Shown: piece by piece, positions 37,112 to 47,039 of the stretch | Layout: each line of letters opens with the position of its first letter | Position numbering within the stretch: position 1 is the first letter of the stretch | Source: Methyloversatilis sp. | GTDB taxonomy: Bacteria; Pseudomonadota; Gammaproteobacteria; Burkholderiales; Rhodocyclaceae | NCBI GenBank assembly: GCA_016791045.1 | Contig: JAEUNO010000016.1 | Location: forward strand, 1 to 54,468 | Reading direction: 5' to 3' | Length of the DNA stretch: 54,468 bases | Notes under the pieces: model-generated | Database searches by the model: none | Told to the model about the DNA's origin: nothing | The model's input: the letters and a program-made list of their open reading frames with translations, nothing else | Translations under genes and position numbers: made by a program

Positions 37112-37969
37112 TCAGCCGCGCAGGCGCGCGATCAGGCCGTCGAGCTGGTCGAGGTCATTGAAACGGATGGCAAGCTTGCCGGCGCCACGCGCGTTGGCCT
37201 GCACACTGACCGCGGCGCCCAGCAGATCGGACAGCTCCTCTTCCAGCTGCGCCAGATCGCGCGGCACGCTGGCGGCGCGCTTGCCACCCTGTTCGGCCAC
37301 GCCGCCCTGCGCCACCAGCTTTTCGGTGTCGCGCACGGTCAGGCCCTGCGCCACGACACGATTGGCCAGTGCGATCTGGTCGGCGCGCGGCAGCGTCAGC
37401 AGTGCACGCGCGTGACCCATGTCCAGATCACCGGTGATCAGCTGTTCCTGTACCGGCTCGGCCAGCTGCAGCAGTCGCAGCAGATTGGTGGTGGCCGACC
37501 GCGAGCGGCCGATCGCATTGGCCGCCTGTTCGTGCGTCATGCCGAATTCGTCGATCAGCCGCTGCACGCCGGCCGCCTCTTCGAGCGGATTCAGGTTCTC
37601 GCGCTGGATGTTCTCGATCAGGCTCATCGCCAGCGCCGCTTCGTCGGCGATTTCGCGCACCAGCGCCGGCACTTCGGTCAGCCCGGCCAGTTGCGCGGCA
37701 CGCCAGCGGCGTTCGCCGGCGATGATTTCGAAGCGCTCGCGCGCCACCTCGCGCACCAGGATGGGCTGCATGATGCCCTGCGAACGGATCGACTCGGCCA
37801 GCTCCTCGAGCGAACCGGGGTCCATGCGCGTGCGCGGCTGGTACTTGCCCGGCTGCAGCGCACCGACCGCCAGCGTGCGCAGCTCGCCGGCGTTGCCGGA
37901 CTCGCCGGAATTTCCGGCCAGCAGCGCGTCCAGCCCGCGGCCGAGACCTTTCTGTTTGGGTGGGGTCAT
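37112..37969 (-). CDS. parB: Chromosome-partitioning protein ParB
   Basis: ParB (285 residues) is a CTP-dependent DNA clamp that loads at parS and spreads to form the segregation complex. The motifs GKYQPRTRMD, the CTP-binding GERRWRAAQLAG and the conserved SLIENIQRENLNPLEEA are visible. They are followed by the HTH that binds parS (MTHEQAANAIGRSRSATTNLLRL) and a C-terminal dimer domain. It is encoded 35 bp after parA. Two parS sites lie in the window at 41864 and 42657. Confidence 0.97.
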   Translation of the reverse strand: MTPPKQKGLGRGLDALLAGNSGESGNAGELRTLAVGALQPGKYQPRTRMDPGSLEELAESIRSQGIMQPILVREVARERFEIIAGERRWRAAQLAGLTEVPALVREIADEAALAMSLIENIQRENLNPLEEAAGVQRLIDEFGMTHEQAANAIGRSRSATTNLLRLLQLAEPVQEQLITGDLDMGHARALLTLPRADQIALANRVVAQGLTVRDTEKLVAQGGVAEQGGKRAASVPRDLAQLEEELSDLLGAAVSVQANARGAGKLAIRFNDLDQLDGLIARLRG

Positions 37970-38004
37970 TGCTTGCCTTCTTCTTTTATGGCGGATGGAT
38001 GCAG

Positions 38005-38775
38005 CTAGAGGGTTTTCACCCGCTCGATCATTTCCTGCGCAAATGCCGTGTAGGCCTGCGCGCCCTTGGCGCTCTTGTCGAACAGCACGCCCGGTACGCC
38101 GTAGCTGGGGGCTTCCGCCAGACGGACGTTGCGCGGCACGACGGTTCTGAACACCTTGTCACCGAAGTGCGATTCGAGCTGCGCCGACACCTGCTGCGAC
38201 AGCGTGCTGCGCGGGTCGAACATGACGCGCAGCAGGCCGATCACCTTCAGGTCGCGGTTCAGGTTGGCGTGCACCTTCTTGATGGTGTTCACCAGATCGG
38301 ACAGGCCTTCGAGCGCGTAGTACTCGCACTGCATCGGAATGATGACGCCATGCGCCGCGCACAGGCCGTTCAGCGTCAGCAGGCTGAGGCTGGGCGGGCA
38401 GTCGATCAGCACGAAGTCGTAATCGTCTGCGCACTCCGAAATCGCCTTCTTCAATCGGTTTTCCCGATTCTCGATCTCGACCAGTTCGACTTCGGCGCCC
38501 GCCAGATCGCGATTGGCCGGCAGCACGTCCAGGCCGGCGTGCGGGCTGGTGACGCGCGCGTCGGCAAGCGAGGCAAGACCCAGCAGCACCGGGTAGACGC
38601 TGGACTTGAGCGTGCGCTTGTCGACGCCGGCGCCCATCGTGGCGTTGCCCTGGGGATCGAGGTCGACCAGCAGCGTGCGCTGGCCGGCCTGACCCAGCGC
38701 GGCGGCGAGGTTGACGCTGGTCGTCGTCTTGCCGACTCCGCCTTTCTGGTTGGCGATCGCGAAAATGCGTGGCAT
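38005..38775 (-). CDS. parA: Chromosome-partitioning ATPase ParA (Soj)
   Basis: ParA (256 residues) is a deviant-Walker ATPase that binds DNA non-specifically and pulls ParB-parS complexes. The Walker A motif is KGGVGKTTTSVNL, and the LLVDLDPQGNATMGAG and IDCPPSL motifs are present. The start ATG at 38775 gives the usual MPRIFAIANQKGG. It is separated by only seven bases from rsmG upstream, in the classical mnmG-rsmG-parA-parB order. Confidence 0.97.
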   Translation of the reverse strand: MPRIFAIANQKGGVGKTTTSVNLAAALGQAGQRTLLVDLDPQGNATMGAGVDKRTLKSSVYPVLLGLASLADARVTSPHAGLDVLPANRDLAGAEVELVEIENRENRLKKAISECADDYDFVLIDCPPSLSLLTLNGLCAAHGVIIPMQCEYYALEGLSDLVNTIKKVHANLNRDLKVIGLLRVMFDPRSTLSQQVSAQLESHFGDKVFRTVVPRNVRLAEAPSYGVPGVLFDKSAKGAQAYTAFAQEMIERVKTL

Positions 38776-38782
38776 CGGCCGG

Positions 38783-39421
38783 TCAGCCTGCAGCAGGCAC
38801 GCGGGCAAGCCACAGCAGATGGCGCGCGCCCTCGACGCCCGGCACCTGCAGTTCCTCGGCCCGGCGCAAGACCCAGCCGGCCGGAATGGCCCGCACTTCC
38901 TCGTCCGGGTAAACGCCCTTCATCGCCAGCATCTGGCCTTCGGGCTTCAGCAGATGCCCCGCCACCTTGATGAAGTCGGCCAGATCGCCGAAGGCGCGCG
39001 ACACGATGAAATCACGGCTGTGCGGCAGTTCGACCGCTTCGGCACGGGCAACCTGGACGTCGAAATTCTCCAGGCCGAGATCGATGCGTACCTGCTGCTG
39101 GAACGACGCCTTCTTGGAATTCGGCTCGATCGACAGCACGTCGAGGTCGGGCCGCGCGATGGCCAGCGGAATGCCCGGCACGCCACCGCCGGAACCGATG
39201 TCGATCAGCGTGGAGCCTTCCGGAATGAAGCGGGCGATCGACAGCGCATCGAGCAGATGATGCGTCAGCATGCGTGACTCTTCGCGGATCGCGGTGAGGT
39301 TGTACACCGCGTTCCACTTGGCCATCAGCGCAATGAAACGCAGCAGTCGCGTGTGCGCGGAAGCGGGAATCGACAGGTCGAGGACGTTGAGGCCGGCGGC
39401 CAGTTCGGTTTGCAGGGTCAT
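38783..39421 (-). CDS. rsmG: 16S rRNA (guanine-N7)-methyltransferase RsmG
   Basis: RsmG (212 residues; formerly GidB) methylates G527 of 16S rRNA using SAM. The Rossmann motif I is LIDIGSGGGVPGIPLAI, preceded by KWNAVYNLTAIREE and followed by SRAFGDLADFI. The length is normal. Loss gives low-level streptomycin resistance in other species. It follows mnmG. Confidence 0.96.
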   Translation of the reverse strand: MTLQTELAAGLNVLDLSIPASAHTRLLRFIALMAKWNAVYNLTAIREESRMLTHHLLDALSIARFIPEGSTLIDIGSGGGVPGIPLAIARPDLDVLSIEPNSKKASFQQQVRIDLGLENFDVQVARAEAVELPHSRDFIVSRAFGDLADFIKVAGHLLKPEGQMLAMKGVYPDEEVRAIPAGWVLRRAEELQVPGVEGARHLLWLARVPAAG

Positions 39422-39467
39422 GGGCAGATCGCTTGGGGCAACTTCAATTCGGGGGCGGCTCGACAGC

Positions 39468-41357
39468 TCAGGCTGCGCTGCGCACGGCCTGACGCTTCTT
39501 CAGATGCACCAGCAGCAGCGATATCGCCGCCGGCGTGATGCCCTGGATCCGCGAGGCCTGGCCCAGCGTTTCCGGGCGGTGCTGGACCAGCTTCTGGCGC
39601 ACCTCGCGCGACAGGCCTGTCACTGCGGCGTAATCCATATCGTCGGGCAGGCGCATGTCTTCGGTGGCGCGCAGGCGCTCGACTTCGTCCTGCTGGCGAT
39701 CGATGTAGCCCTGATACTTGGCGAGGATGTCGAGCTGTTCGATCGCGTCGACATCGGTGATCGGCTCGGGCGTGCCCGGCAGCGTCATCAGCGCGGCATA
39801 GCTCACGTCCGGCCGACGCAGCAGTTCGAACAGCGAATACTCGTGCTCGATCGGCTTGCCGAGGACACGGATGGCATCGCTCGCCGGAACGGTGTCCGGG
39901 CGTACCCAGGTCGCGCGCAGACGCTGCGTTTCGCCGGCGATCGCGTCGCGCTTGCGGTTGTAGACATCCCAGCGGGCATCGTCGATCAACCCCATGTCGC
40001 GCGCAATGTCGGTCAGCCGCAGGTCGGCGTTGTCCTCGCGCAGACTGAGCCGGTACTCGGCGCGCGAAGTGAACATGCGGTAGGGCTCGGACACGCCACG
40101 TGTGATCAGGTCGTCGACCAGCACGCCCAGATAGGCTTCGCTGCGTGCCGGGCACCAGGCGTCAAGGCCACGCACCTGACGCGCCGCATTGAGACCCGCC
40201 AGCAGGCCCTGCGCCGCAGCTTCTTCATAGCCGGTCGTGCCATTGATCTGACCGGCAAAGAACAGGCCTTCGATGGCGCGGGTTTCCAGCGACGACTTCA
40301 GACCGCGCGGATCGTAGTAGTCGTATTCGATCGCGTAGCCGGGACGCAGGATGTGGGCGTTTTCCAGTCCCGGAATGCTGCGCACCAGATCGACCTGCAC
40401 ATCGAACGGCAGCGAGGTCGAAATGCCGTTCGGATACACCTCGTGCGTCGTCAGGCCTTCCGGTTCGAGGAAGATGTTGTGGCTGTCACGGTCGGCGAAG
40501 CGGTGGATCTTGTCCTCGATGCTCGGGCAGTAGCGCGGACCGACGCCTTCGATGACGCCGGTGTACATCGGCGAACGATCAAGACCGCCGCGGATGATGT
40601 CGTGCGTGCGCGTCGTGGTGTGCGTGATCCAGCAGGGCACCTGGCGCGGGTGCATGGCGCGGCTGCCGATAAAGCTGAACACCGGCACCGGGTCATCGCC
40701 CGGCTGCGCTTCCATGACTGAGTAATCAATGCTGCGACCGTCGATGCGCGGCGGCGTGCCGGTCTTCAGCCGGCCCTGCGGCAACGCAAGGTCCTTCAGC
40801 TTTTCGGCCAGCCGTATCGCGGGCGGATCACCCGCGCGACCGGCGGAATGATTTTCCAGACCGACGTGTACACGGCCATTCAGGAAGGTGCCGGCCGTCA
40901 GCACGACCGCCCGCGCACGGAAACGGATACCGACTTCGGTCACGACGCCGGCGACGCGATCGCCGTCCATGATCAGATCGGCGGCGGCCTGCTGGAACAG
41001 ATCGAGGTTCGTCTGGTTTTCCAGCCTGCTGCGGATGGCTGCCTTGTACAGAACGCGGTCAGCCTGTGCGCGGGTGGCACGCACCGCCGGGCCCTTGCTT
41101 GCATTGAGTGTGCGGAACTGTATGCCAGACTCGTCGGTGGCCAATGCCATCGCACCGCCGAGTGCATCGACTTCCTTCACCAGGTGACCCTTGCCGATGC
41201 CGCCGATCGACGGATTGCAAGACATCTGGCCCAGCGTTTCGATGTTGTGCGTCAGCAGCAGCGTACGGGCGCCGGTGCGCGCAGCCGCCAGCGCGGCTTC
41301 GGTACCGGCATGGCCGCCGCCGATGACGATCACGTCGTAACGGGTCGGGAAATCCAT
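39468..41357 (-). CDS. mnmG: tRNA uridine-5-carboxymethylaminomethyl modification enzyme MnmG
   Basis: MnmG (629 residues; GidA) is the FAD-binding partner of MnmE in making cmnm5U at the wobble position of certain tRNAs. The dinucleotide motif is [23 protein letters not shown], then the signature [17 protein letters not shown] and later [20 protein letters not shown]. The start at 41357 gives the usual [11 protein letters not shown] frame 18 codons longer exists. Confidence 0.97.
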   Translation of the reverse strand: MDFPTRYDVIVIGGGHAGTEAALAAARTGARTLLLTHNIETLGQMSCNPSIGGIGKGHLVKEVDALGGAMALATDESGIQFRTLNASKGPAVRATRAQADRVLYKAAIRSRLENQTNLDLFQQAAADLIMDGDRVAGVVTEVGIRFRARAVVLTAGTFLNGRVHVGLENHSAGRAGDPPAIRLAEKLKDLALPQGRLKTGTPPRIDGRSIDYSVMEAQPGDDPVPVFSFIGSRAMHPRQVPCWITHTTTRTHDIIRGGLDRSPMYTGVIEGVGPRYCPSIEDKIHRFADRDSHNIFLEPEGLTTHEVYPNGISTSLPFDVQVDLVRSIPGLENAHILRPGYAIEYDYYDPRGLKSSLETRAIEGLFFAGQINGTTGYEEAAAQGLLAGLNAARQVRGLDAWCPARSEAYLGVLVDDLITRGVSEPYRMFTSRAEYRLSLREDNADLRLTDIARDMGLIDDARWDVYNRKRDAIAGETQRLRATWVRPDTVPASDAIRVLGKPIEHEYSLFELLRRPDVSYAALMTLPGTPEPITDVDAIEQLDILAKYQGYIDRQQDEVERLRATEDMRLPDDMDYAAVTGLSREVRQKLVQHRPETLGQASRIQGITPAAISLLLVHLKKRQAVRSAA

Positions 41358-41521
41358 TTTCGCTGCAATGCAAAATAAGGCGAAGGGGCTGAATGATACG
41401 ACCGAAGGCATCGATCACCAAGGTCGGACGACCTTGCAGCCTTGCAAGTTCTTACAGTTGCTTACGGTGCAAAGCGTCCGCTCTGACTACGCTTGTGTCG
41501 TGTTCACCAAGAGTAAGAACC

Positions 41522-41839
41522 ATGAAAACCCTCAGTTCGGTACTTGCTGCACTTACATTGACCTTCAGCGGAGTCGCCATGGCTGACCGCGACGACTGGC
41601 GAGGGCACCGTGGTGACCGTCACCATGGCTATCAGAAAGACTATCGTGGGCACCATGATTTCGGGCGCCACCATCGCGGGTACGGGCACCGACATCACGG
41701 CCCGCGCATCAACCACCACTATTACGGCGCACCGGCCTACTACGTGGCACCGCCGCGCTACTACGGCTATGGTGGCTACGGCCATCGCGGAGGTGGCGGC
41801 GTGACCATCGTGCTGCCCCCGATCCGCTTCGGGCATTGA
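41522..41839 (+). CDS. Small exported His/Gly/Tyr-rich protein
   Basis: The 105-residue protein has a signal peptide (MKTLSSVLAALTLTFSGVAMA), then a strongly His-, Gly-, Arg- and Tyr-rich body (GHRGDRHHGYQKDY..., PRYYGYGGYGHRGGGG) and a VTIVLPPIRFGH tail. It could bind metal, but that is only a composition argument. It lies between divergent mnmG and a parS site and converges on the TauE-type gene. Confidence 0.68.
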   Translation: MKTLSSVLAALTLTFSGVAMADRDDWRGHRGDRHHGYQKDYRGHHDFGRHHRGYGHRHHGPRINHHYYGAPAYYVAPPRYYGYGGYGHRGGGGVTIVLPPIRFGH

Positions 41840-41853
41840 TCTTTCGCTCGGGT

Positions 41854-41889
41854 TCCTGAACGATGTTTCACGTGAAACATCGTTCAGGA
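41854..41889. other. parS: parS site in a 36-bp perfect palindrome
   Basis: The 16 bases at 41864-41879, TGTTTCACGTGAAACA, are the full parS consensus for ParB. The palindrome extends without mismatch from 41854 to 41889, far beyond the ParB box. It lies between the convergent His-rich gene (+) and the TauE-type gene (-), overlapping the latter's stop codon, so it may also fold as a transcription stop. It is about 3 kb from parAB, which is typical for oriC-proximal parS. Confidence 0.9.
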
Positions 41890-42642
41890 CAGCACATCCC
41901 ACGTCAAGCGCGCGATCAGCACGCTGACCACAACGATGAATACGCGGCGCACGAACAGTGCGCCGTTTTTCATTGCGAGGTGAGCCCCGACCCAGGCACC
42001 CGCCAGATTGGCCAGCGCCATCAGCGCAGCCACCTTGACCATGATGGCACCCACAGGAACGAACCAGCACAGCGCGGCGAGATTGGTACTGACATTGACC
42101 ACCTTGGCCGCCGCCGACGCACGCAGGAAATCCCACGAATAGCAGCGGATGAACAGAAAGATCAGGAAGCTGCCGGTGCCCGGCCCGAAGAAGCCATCGT
42201 AGAAACCGATCGCTGCGCCCAGCATCAGCGCGAGCACCGGCCGTGGCTTGCGGCCGACGCTGTGCGACGACGCGCCAAAATCCTTTTTCTTCAGCGTGTA
42301 GGCAAGTACTGCGACCAGCAGCACGATGACCAGAGGTCGCAGCATCTGCGGCGGAAAAAGACCGACCGCCGCCGCACCGGCAAATGACGCAACAAATGCC
42401 GCCAGCGCAGCACGCCAGAGCACCCGCCAGTCCATGTCCACCTTGCCAAGGTAGCGACGCGCCGCAAAGGCCGTTCCGACGATGCTTACGGCCTTGTTGG
42501 TACCGAACAGCGTTGCGGGCGCGACGCCCGGAAACACGTTGAACAGCAGTGGTATCTGTACCAGCCCGCCGCCACCGACCATGGCGTCGACAAGACCTGC
42601 GAAGAATGCGCCGGCGAACAGCAGGGTGAAGTCAGCAAGCAA
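41884..42642 (-). CDS. TauE/SafE-family sulfite-exporter-like permease
   Basis: The 252-residue membrane protein has about eight hydrophobic segments and the TauE/SafE pattern: AGFFAGLVDAMVGGGGLVQIPLL-like first repeat (FAGLVDAMVGGGG), GTNKAVSIVGTAFA, and in the second repeat GFYDGFFGPGTGSFLIF. The substrate is not known; family members export sulfite or other organosulfur/anions. No ATG or GTG is in frame after the preceding stop, so the start is TTG at 42642. It interrupts the usual mnmE-mnmG pair and is flanked by two parS sites. Confidence 0.85.
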   Translation of the reverse strand: MLADFTLLFAGAFFAGLVDAMVGGGGLVQIPLLFNVFPGVAPATLFGTNKAVSIVGTAFAARRYLGKVDMDWRVLWRAALAAFVASFAGAAAVGLFPPQMLRPLVIVLLVAVLAYTLKKKDFGASSHSVGRKPRPVLALMLGAAIGFYDGFFGPGTGSFLIFLFIRCYSWDFLRASAAAKVVNVSTNLAALCWFVPVGAIMVKVAALMALANLAGAWVGAHLAMKNGALFVRRVFIVVVSVLIARLTWDVLS

Positions 42643-42656
42643 CGTGAATCTCGCGT

Positions 42657-42672
42657 TGTTTCACGTGGAACA
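42657..42672. other. parS: parS site
   Basis: TGTTTCACGTGGAACA fits the parS consensus TGTTNCACGTGNAACA at every fixed base. It lies exactly in the 30-bp gap between the stop of mnmE (42673) and the TTG start of the TauE-type gene (42642). Together with the site at 41864 it makes a parS pair about 0.8 kb apart. Confidence 0.9.
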
Positions 42673-44037
42673 TCACTTTCCGATGCAGAAGCGGGAAAAG
42701 ATTTCGCCCAGAAGATCATCCGGTGTGAACTCGCCGGTGATCTCTCCCAGCGCGCGATGGGCGAGTCGCAATTCTTCAGCGAACAGGTCAAGCTGCAATA
42801 CCTTGCCGGCGATGCAGGCATGCGCCACACCGAGCCGGTCTATCGCCCTATCGAGCGCATGCAGGTGCCGGGCACGGGCAGACAGCGCGTCTTCCGCGCC
42901 ACCGTGCCAGCCGATGCAATCGAGCAGGGTCGCGCGAAGCAGGTCCAGCCCCGACCCTTCGCGGGCGGACAGCCATACCGACACGACATCGCCGACGTGC
43001 TCGGAGTGGGGCGAGTCATCGGTGAGGTCGATCTTGTTGAACACGCGTATGCGCTTCAATCCGTCCGGCAAGCCCTCGTCGATGCGCCGCGCCGCCGCAT
43101 CGAACCCGGTCGTCGCGTCGATCAGGTGAACCACGGCGTGCGCGCGATCGAGCTCGCGCTTCGTGCGGGCGATGCCGGCCTGTTCGACCGGGTCCGTCGT
43201 CTCGCGCAGCCCCGCCGTGTCGATGATGTGCAGCGGTACGCCGTCGATGGAAATCAGCTCGCGCAGAGTGTCGCGCGTGGTGCCGGCGATATCGGTCACG
43301 ATGGCGCGATCCTCACCGGACAGCGCATTGAGCAGGCTGGACTTGCCGACATTCGGCGCACCCGCCAGCACGACCGTCAGCCCATCACGCAGCACTGCGC
43401 CGCAGCGCGCTCTTTCGCGCAGCGCGCCGACCGCCCGCATCACCTCGTCGAGCTTGCGGCGGGCGCCCGCCTGTTCGATGAACTCGACGTCTTCCTCCGG
43501 GAAGTCCAGCGTCGCTTCGACGAACAGCCGCAGATTGACCAGCGCGTCCTCCAGCTGATGGACATGGCGCGAGAACTCTCCGTCCAGCGAACGCATCGCA
43601 GAACGGGCGGCCGATGACGTGCTGGCATCGATCAGATCGGCCACGGCTTCGGCCTGCGCCAGATCGATGCGGTCGTTCAGGAATGCACGTTCGGTGAATT
43701 CGCCCGGACGGGCAGGGCGGGCGCCAAGTTCGAAGCAGCGCGCCAGGACCGACTGCAGTACCGCGCTGCCACCGTGCCCGTGCAGTTCGAGCACATGCTC
43801 TCCGGTATAGGACGCCGGGGCCGCGAACCACAGCGCGATGCCGTGATCCAGCACGGCACCGTCAGCCGCCAGGAACTTCAGGAAGGAAGCCTGACGTGCC
43901 GTCGGCAGACGACCGAGCACCCCTACTGCCACATCGGCCGCCCGGCTACCGGACACGCGGACGACGCCGATGCCTCCGCGGCCGGACGCCGTGGCGATGG
44001 CTGCGATGGTGTCGGTGGGATGCCTGGCTGGATGCAT
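42673..44037 (-). CDS. mnmE: tRNA modification GTPase MnmE
   Basis: MnmE (454 residues; TrmE) works with MnmG on wobble uridines. It has an N-terminal tetrahydrofolate-binding domain, a helical domain and an inserted G domain with [12 protein letters not shown] (G1), TRD (G2), DTAGLRET (G3) and NKID (G4). The end FCIGK carries the essential Cys. The start chosen is the ATG at 44037. One 15 codons upstream is also possible. Confidence 0.97.
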   Translation of the reverse strand: MHPARHPTDTIAAIATASGRGGIGVVRVSGSRAADVAVGVLGRLPTARQASFLKFLAADGAVLDHGIALWFAAPASYTGEHVLELHGHGGSAVLQSVLARCFELGARPARPGEFTERAFLNDRIDLAQAEAVADLIDASTSSAARSAMRSLDGEFSRHVHQLEDALVNLRLFVEATLDFPEEDVEFIEQAGARRKLDEVMRAVGALRERARCGAVLRDGLTVVLAGAPNVGKSSLLNALSGEDRAIVTDIAGTTRDTLRELISIDGVPLHIIDTAGLRETTDPVEQAGIARTKRELDRAHAVVHLIDATTGFDAAARRIDEGLPDGLKRIRVFNKIDLTDDSPHSEHVGDVVSVWLSAREGSGLDLLRATLLDCIGWHGGAEDALSARARHLHALDRAIDRLGVAHACIAGKVLQLDLFAEELRLAHRALGEITGEFTPDDLLGEIFSRFCIGK

Positions 44038-44140
44038 GGTCGGGAGTCCGGTAACGAAGAAGGCGCCGCGCCCACAATACAACCCGTCCCGGGTGATTGC
44101 AGTCGCGGCGCCTCCGACGCCGGAACAGAGGGCCGTGGGG

Positions 44141-45781
44141 TCAGGTATTCGCGGCCTTGCCGCTCTCTATCATGCGGGTGATCTGCCACTGCTGGGCGAT
44201 CGACAGCACGTTGTTCACCACCCAGTACAGCACCAGTCCAGACGGGAAGAACAGGAACATGCCGGTGAACACGATCGGCAGGAACAGCATCACCTTGGCC
44301 TGGATCGGGTCCGGCGGCGTCGGATTCAACTTGGTCTGCACGAACATCGTGATGCCCATGATGATGGGCAGAACGAAGTAGGGATCCTTGATCGACAGGT
44401 CGGTGATCCAGCCGATCCACGGCGCGTTGCGCATTTCGACGCTGCCCAGCAGCACCCAGTACAGCGCGATGAACACCGGGATCTGCACCACGATGGGCAG
44501 GCAGCCGCCGAGCGGATTGATCTTTTCCGTCTTGTACAGCTCCATCATTTCCTGCTGCATGCGCATGCGGTCACCGCCATGGCGCTCCTTGATCTGCTGC
44601 ATGCGCGGCGTGACCAGGCGCAGCTTGGCCATCGAGCGGTAGCTCGCGGCCGACAGCGGGAAGAAGATGGCCTTGATCAGCACGGTCAGCAGGATGATGG
44701 CCCAGCCCCAGTTGCCGACCATGTCATGCAGCTTTTCCAGCACCCAGTGCATCGGCGACGCGATGATGGTCAGGAAGCCGTAATCGACCACCAGATCGAG
44801 GCCCGGCGCCAGCGCGACCAGATCCTCCTGGATCTGCGGGCCGGCGTACAGCGGCACCTCGATCGACGAGGTCGCACCCGGCGCTGCCGCAGCAAGCGGC
44901 ACGACGACGCCTGCGGTGTACAGATCATTGCCGACCTTGCGTGCAAAGAATTCGCGATCGGCACCCTTCGGCGGCACGAAGGCGCTGACGAAATAGTGCT
45001 GCACCAGCGCCACCCAGCCATCCGGTGCCTTGCTGACGAACTTGGCCGAATTGTCGGCGATGTCCGAAAAGTCGATCTTCTGGTACTTGCCCTGATCAGT
45101 GTAGAAGGCCGGGCCGGTGAAGGTGCTCAGCATTGCATTGCCGCCGGCGGTCGGCTTGCCGTCGCGAAGCAGCTGGAAGTAGGCATGCGCGCTGACCGGC
45201 GCCTGGGAGGCATTCCCCACTTCGTAGCGCGTACCGATCTGGTAGCTGCCACGCGTGAAGGTGAGCACCTTGGTCACCGTGATGCCCTCACCGCCGGGCG
45301 CCGTCATGCGCAATTCGACCTTGTCCTGGCCATCGGCCAGCGTCAGTTCGCCCTCCGGCAGCTGGAATATCGTCTTGTGTGTCGGCAGCCCTTCACCGAT
45401 CAGGCCGCTCTGCGCGTGATAGAGGTGGGCGCCGCCGTTGTCGAGCAAAACGAAATTGCCGGTCGTCTCGGGGCCTGCCTTGTGCTGCAGCAGTTCCAGC
45501 CGGATGATCGAGCCACCCTCGGCCGACACGTCGGCGATGAACAGATCGGTCACCACCCGGGTCGCGGTCTTCTGCGCGACCACGGGTACGGCCGGCACAT
45601 CGGCTGCACCGGCCGGCGTGCTCACGGTCGGCACCGGTGCCTGGGCACCGGGTGACTGCGCCACGGCATCGGCAGCGGGTGCCACAGCGACAGGGGGGGC
45701 CGACTGGCGCTGCCAGCCATCCCACAGCATGAACAGCGAAAACAGGAAAACGATCAACAGGGCGGAGCGTTGGGTATCCAT
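44141..45781 (-). CDS. yidC: Membrane protein insertase YidC
   Basis: YidC (546 residues) inserts and folds inner-membrane proteins alone or with SecYEG. It starts [23 protein letters not shown] (TM1), has the large periplasmic beta-domain typical of Gram-negative YidC (about 60-330), then the conserved core ([27 protein letters not shown] and [22 protein letters not shown]). The start at 45781 is chosen by homology. Confidence 0.97.
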   Translation of the reverse strand: MDTQRSALLIVFLFSLFMLWDGWQRQSAPPVAVAPAADAVAQSPGAQAPVPTVSTPAGAADVPAVPVVAQKTATRVVTDLFIADVSAEGGSIIRLELLQHKAGPETTGNFVLLDNGGAHLYHAQSGLIGEGLPTHKTIFQLPEGELTLADGQDKVELRMTAPGGEGITVTKVLTFTRGSYQIGTRYEVGNASQAPVSAHAYFQLLRDGKPTAGGNAMLSTFTGPAFYTDQGKYQKIDFSDIADNSAKFVSKAPDGWVALVQHYFVSAFVPPKGADREFFARKVGNDLYTAGVVVPLAAAAPGATSSIEVPLYAGPQIQEDLVALAPGLDLVVDYGFLTIIASPMHWVLEKLHDMVGNWGWAIILLTVLIKAIFFPLSAASYRSMAKLRLVTPRMQQIKERHGGDRMRMQQEMMELYKTEKINPLGGCLPIVVQIPVFIALYWVLLGSVEMRNAPWIGWITDLSIKDPYFVLPIIMGITMFVQTKLNPTPPDPIQAKVMLFLPIVFTGMFLFFPSGLVLYWVVNNVLSIAQQWQITRMIESGKAANT

Positions 45782-45852
45782 CTGGGGAATCGTCTGAAAA
45801 ATGCGTCGTTGAGTGGAAAGCGATCGTGGATGCAGCGCGGGAGATTCGGTGC

Positions 45853-46062
45853 TCACGGCACCGGATCATGTCCCCCGGGATTCCACGGATGGCAGCGCGC
45901 AATACGCCTGAGCGACAGCCAGCCGCCACGCAGGCTGCCATGGCGGCGGATCGCTTCGGTGGCGTATTCGGAACAGCTGGGCAGAAAACGGCAGTTCGCG
46001 CCCAGCATGGGACTGATGGCGTAGCGATACACGGCAAGTACGGACAGCAGAAGACTTTTCAA
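45853..46062 (-). CDS. yidD: Membrane protein insertion efficiency factor YidD
   Basis: YidD (69 residues) is a small membrane-associated protein with the signature [27 protein letters not shown], which includes the conserved Cys pair. It ends near [13 protein letters not shown]. It overlaps the end of rnpA by four bases and precedes yidC in the conserved rpmH-rnpA-yidD-yidC order. Confidence 0.94.
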   Translation of the reverse strand: MKSLLLSVLAVYRYAISPMLGANCRFLPSCSEYATEAIRRHGSLRGGWLSLRRIARCHPWNPGGHDPVP

Positions 46063-46526
46063 CTGGCTGGCTCCGAAACAGGCGGCTTCCCGCTGGACGG
46101 CCCGGCATCGGGCGGTACGGCCGGCGGGCGCATCCGGCCAAAAAGCTGATCAAGTTCCGCCCGCAGCGCCTTGCGGTCCAGACGGTCGGGCCGCGAATTC
46201 AGGCGCAGCACCATGTCGAGCGGTCGCAATCCCGTCCGCGCATGTCGGAACGATTCGCGCGCCAGCCGCTTGACCAGATTGCGATCGTGCGCGCGCTTCA
46301 GGTGCCGCTTCGCAACGACGACACCCAGCCGCGCTCCGGTCTCTGCATCCGGGCCGGACGATTTGACCGGACCGTGATGGATCACGAAATGACGACTGCG
46401 CTGCGTGCGCCGTAAAGCAAAAACGGATGAAAACTCATCCGTTTTTCTGAGCCGGAAGACCGGGCGGAAACTGTACGTTCCTCGCGCCGGCGTTTCCGGT
46501 GAATCTGCCGTGCCCGCTTCGCTCAC
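46059..46526 (-). CDS. rnpA: Ribonuclease P protein component
   Basis: RnpA (155 residues) assists the catalytic RNA in 5' processing of tRNA. The core motif [25 protein letters not shown] is the RNR region. [23 protein letters not shown] is the conserved start of the fold. The start is GTG at 46526; the first ~20 residues are extra compared with most RnpA proteins and may be wrong. The C-terminus is extended and Pro-rich. A terminator-like hairpin lies inside the coding sequence (46419-46446). Confidence 0.93.
   Translation of the reverse strand: MSEAGTADSPETPARGTYSFRPVFRLRKTDEFSSVFALRRTQRSRHFVIHHGPVKSSGPDAETGARLGVVVAKRHLKRAHDRNLVKRLARESFRHARTGLRPLDMVLRLNSRPDRLDRKALRAELDQLFGRMRPPAVPPDAGPSSGKPPVSEPAS
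46419..46446 (-). terminator. Terminator-like hairpin inside rnpA
   Basis: AAAAACGGATGA (46419-46430) and TCATCCGTTTTT (46435-46446) form a perfect 12-bp stem with a four-base loop. On - it reads as a GC-containing stem followed directly by TTTTT, so it could stop part of the transcription coming from rpmH. The structure lies within the conserved N-terminal third of rnpA, where it encodes the DEFSSVFAL region. Confidence 0.6.
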
Positions 46527-46620
46527 TGCGCGCTCAGGCTCCGGCTTGCTGCCTGATGGCAGACGACCGGACGGTCACGGACATGGCGGCGTGGGCGACG
46601 GCTGGAAAGGTCTGGCTGCG

Positions 46621-46755
46621 TTACACCGCGAGCCGGACGCGGCCCTTGGCGCGACGGGCGCGGATCACGGCGCGACCACCGCGGGTGCGCATGCGTTCGA
46701 GGAAACCGTGGGTGCGGGCACGGCGGACAGATGACGGCTGGTAAGTGCGTTTCAT
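46621..46755 (-). CDS. rpmH: 50S ribosomal protein L34
   Basis: L34 (44 residues) reads [19 protein letters not shown] and continues with [18 protein letters not shown], the standard L34 sequence. It is highly basic and complete. The start ATG at 46755 is certain from the family. It is divergent from dnaA and is the first gene of the rpmH-rnpA-yidD-yidC cluster. Confidence 0.98.
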   Translation of the reverse strand: MKRTYQPSSVRRARTHGFLERMRTRGGRAVIRARRAKGRVRLAV

Positions 46756-47039
46756 GGCCTGCTCACTATGTATACGGAAAAGCCCGCGATTACATCGCAA
46801 CATCAGCGCCTTGTCAATCGCCCCGCAGCGGCGCGGGTTTGGCCGGTGTGGATAAGCAGGGCCGAAAGCGCTAGAATCCGTCACTCAAAACAGCTGGCAA
46901 AAGCGGACCCGGGCCACCGGTCACCGCAGTGCCCGGAACACCGCAAAGAGACGATCCTTCATCACGGATCGACTGTTCCGGGTCAGGTCACAAAGCTGTG
47001 CCATACCCCCTAGAAATCGACCCGGCGACCTCGCAGACC
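46756..47039. other. rpmH-dnaA intergenic region with one DnaA box
   Basis: This 284-bp gap must hold the divergent promoters of rpmH and dnaA. A perfect DnaA box, TGTGGATAA, lies at 46847-46855 and suggests autoregulation of dnaA by its product. No cluster of boxes and no clear AT-rich unwinding region is visible here, so the origin is more likely on the other side of dnaA. Confidence 0.6.

Noticed and set aside
41522-41839. The His-rich protein as a dedicated nickel or copper chaperone
   Set aside because: The only support is amino-acid composition; no known metal-chaperone motif or metal-related neighbour is present.
44062-44112. Inverted repeat GGCGCCGCG / CGCGGCGCC between yidC and mnmE as a terminator
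   Set aside because: The loop is over 30 nt and no T tract follows, so the evidence is too weak for a feature.
46847-46855. Origin of replication in the rpmH-dnaA gap
   Set aside because: Only one perfect DnaA box and no AT-rich unwinding stretch; the dnaA-dnaN gap has several boxes and an AT-rich stretch.
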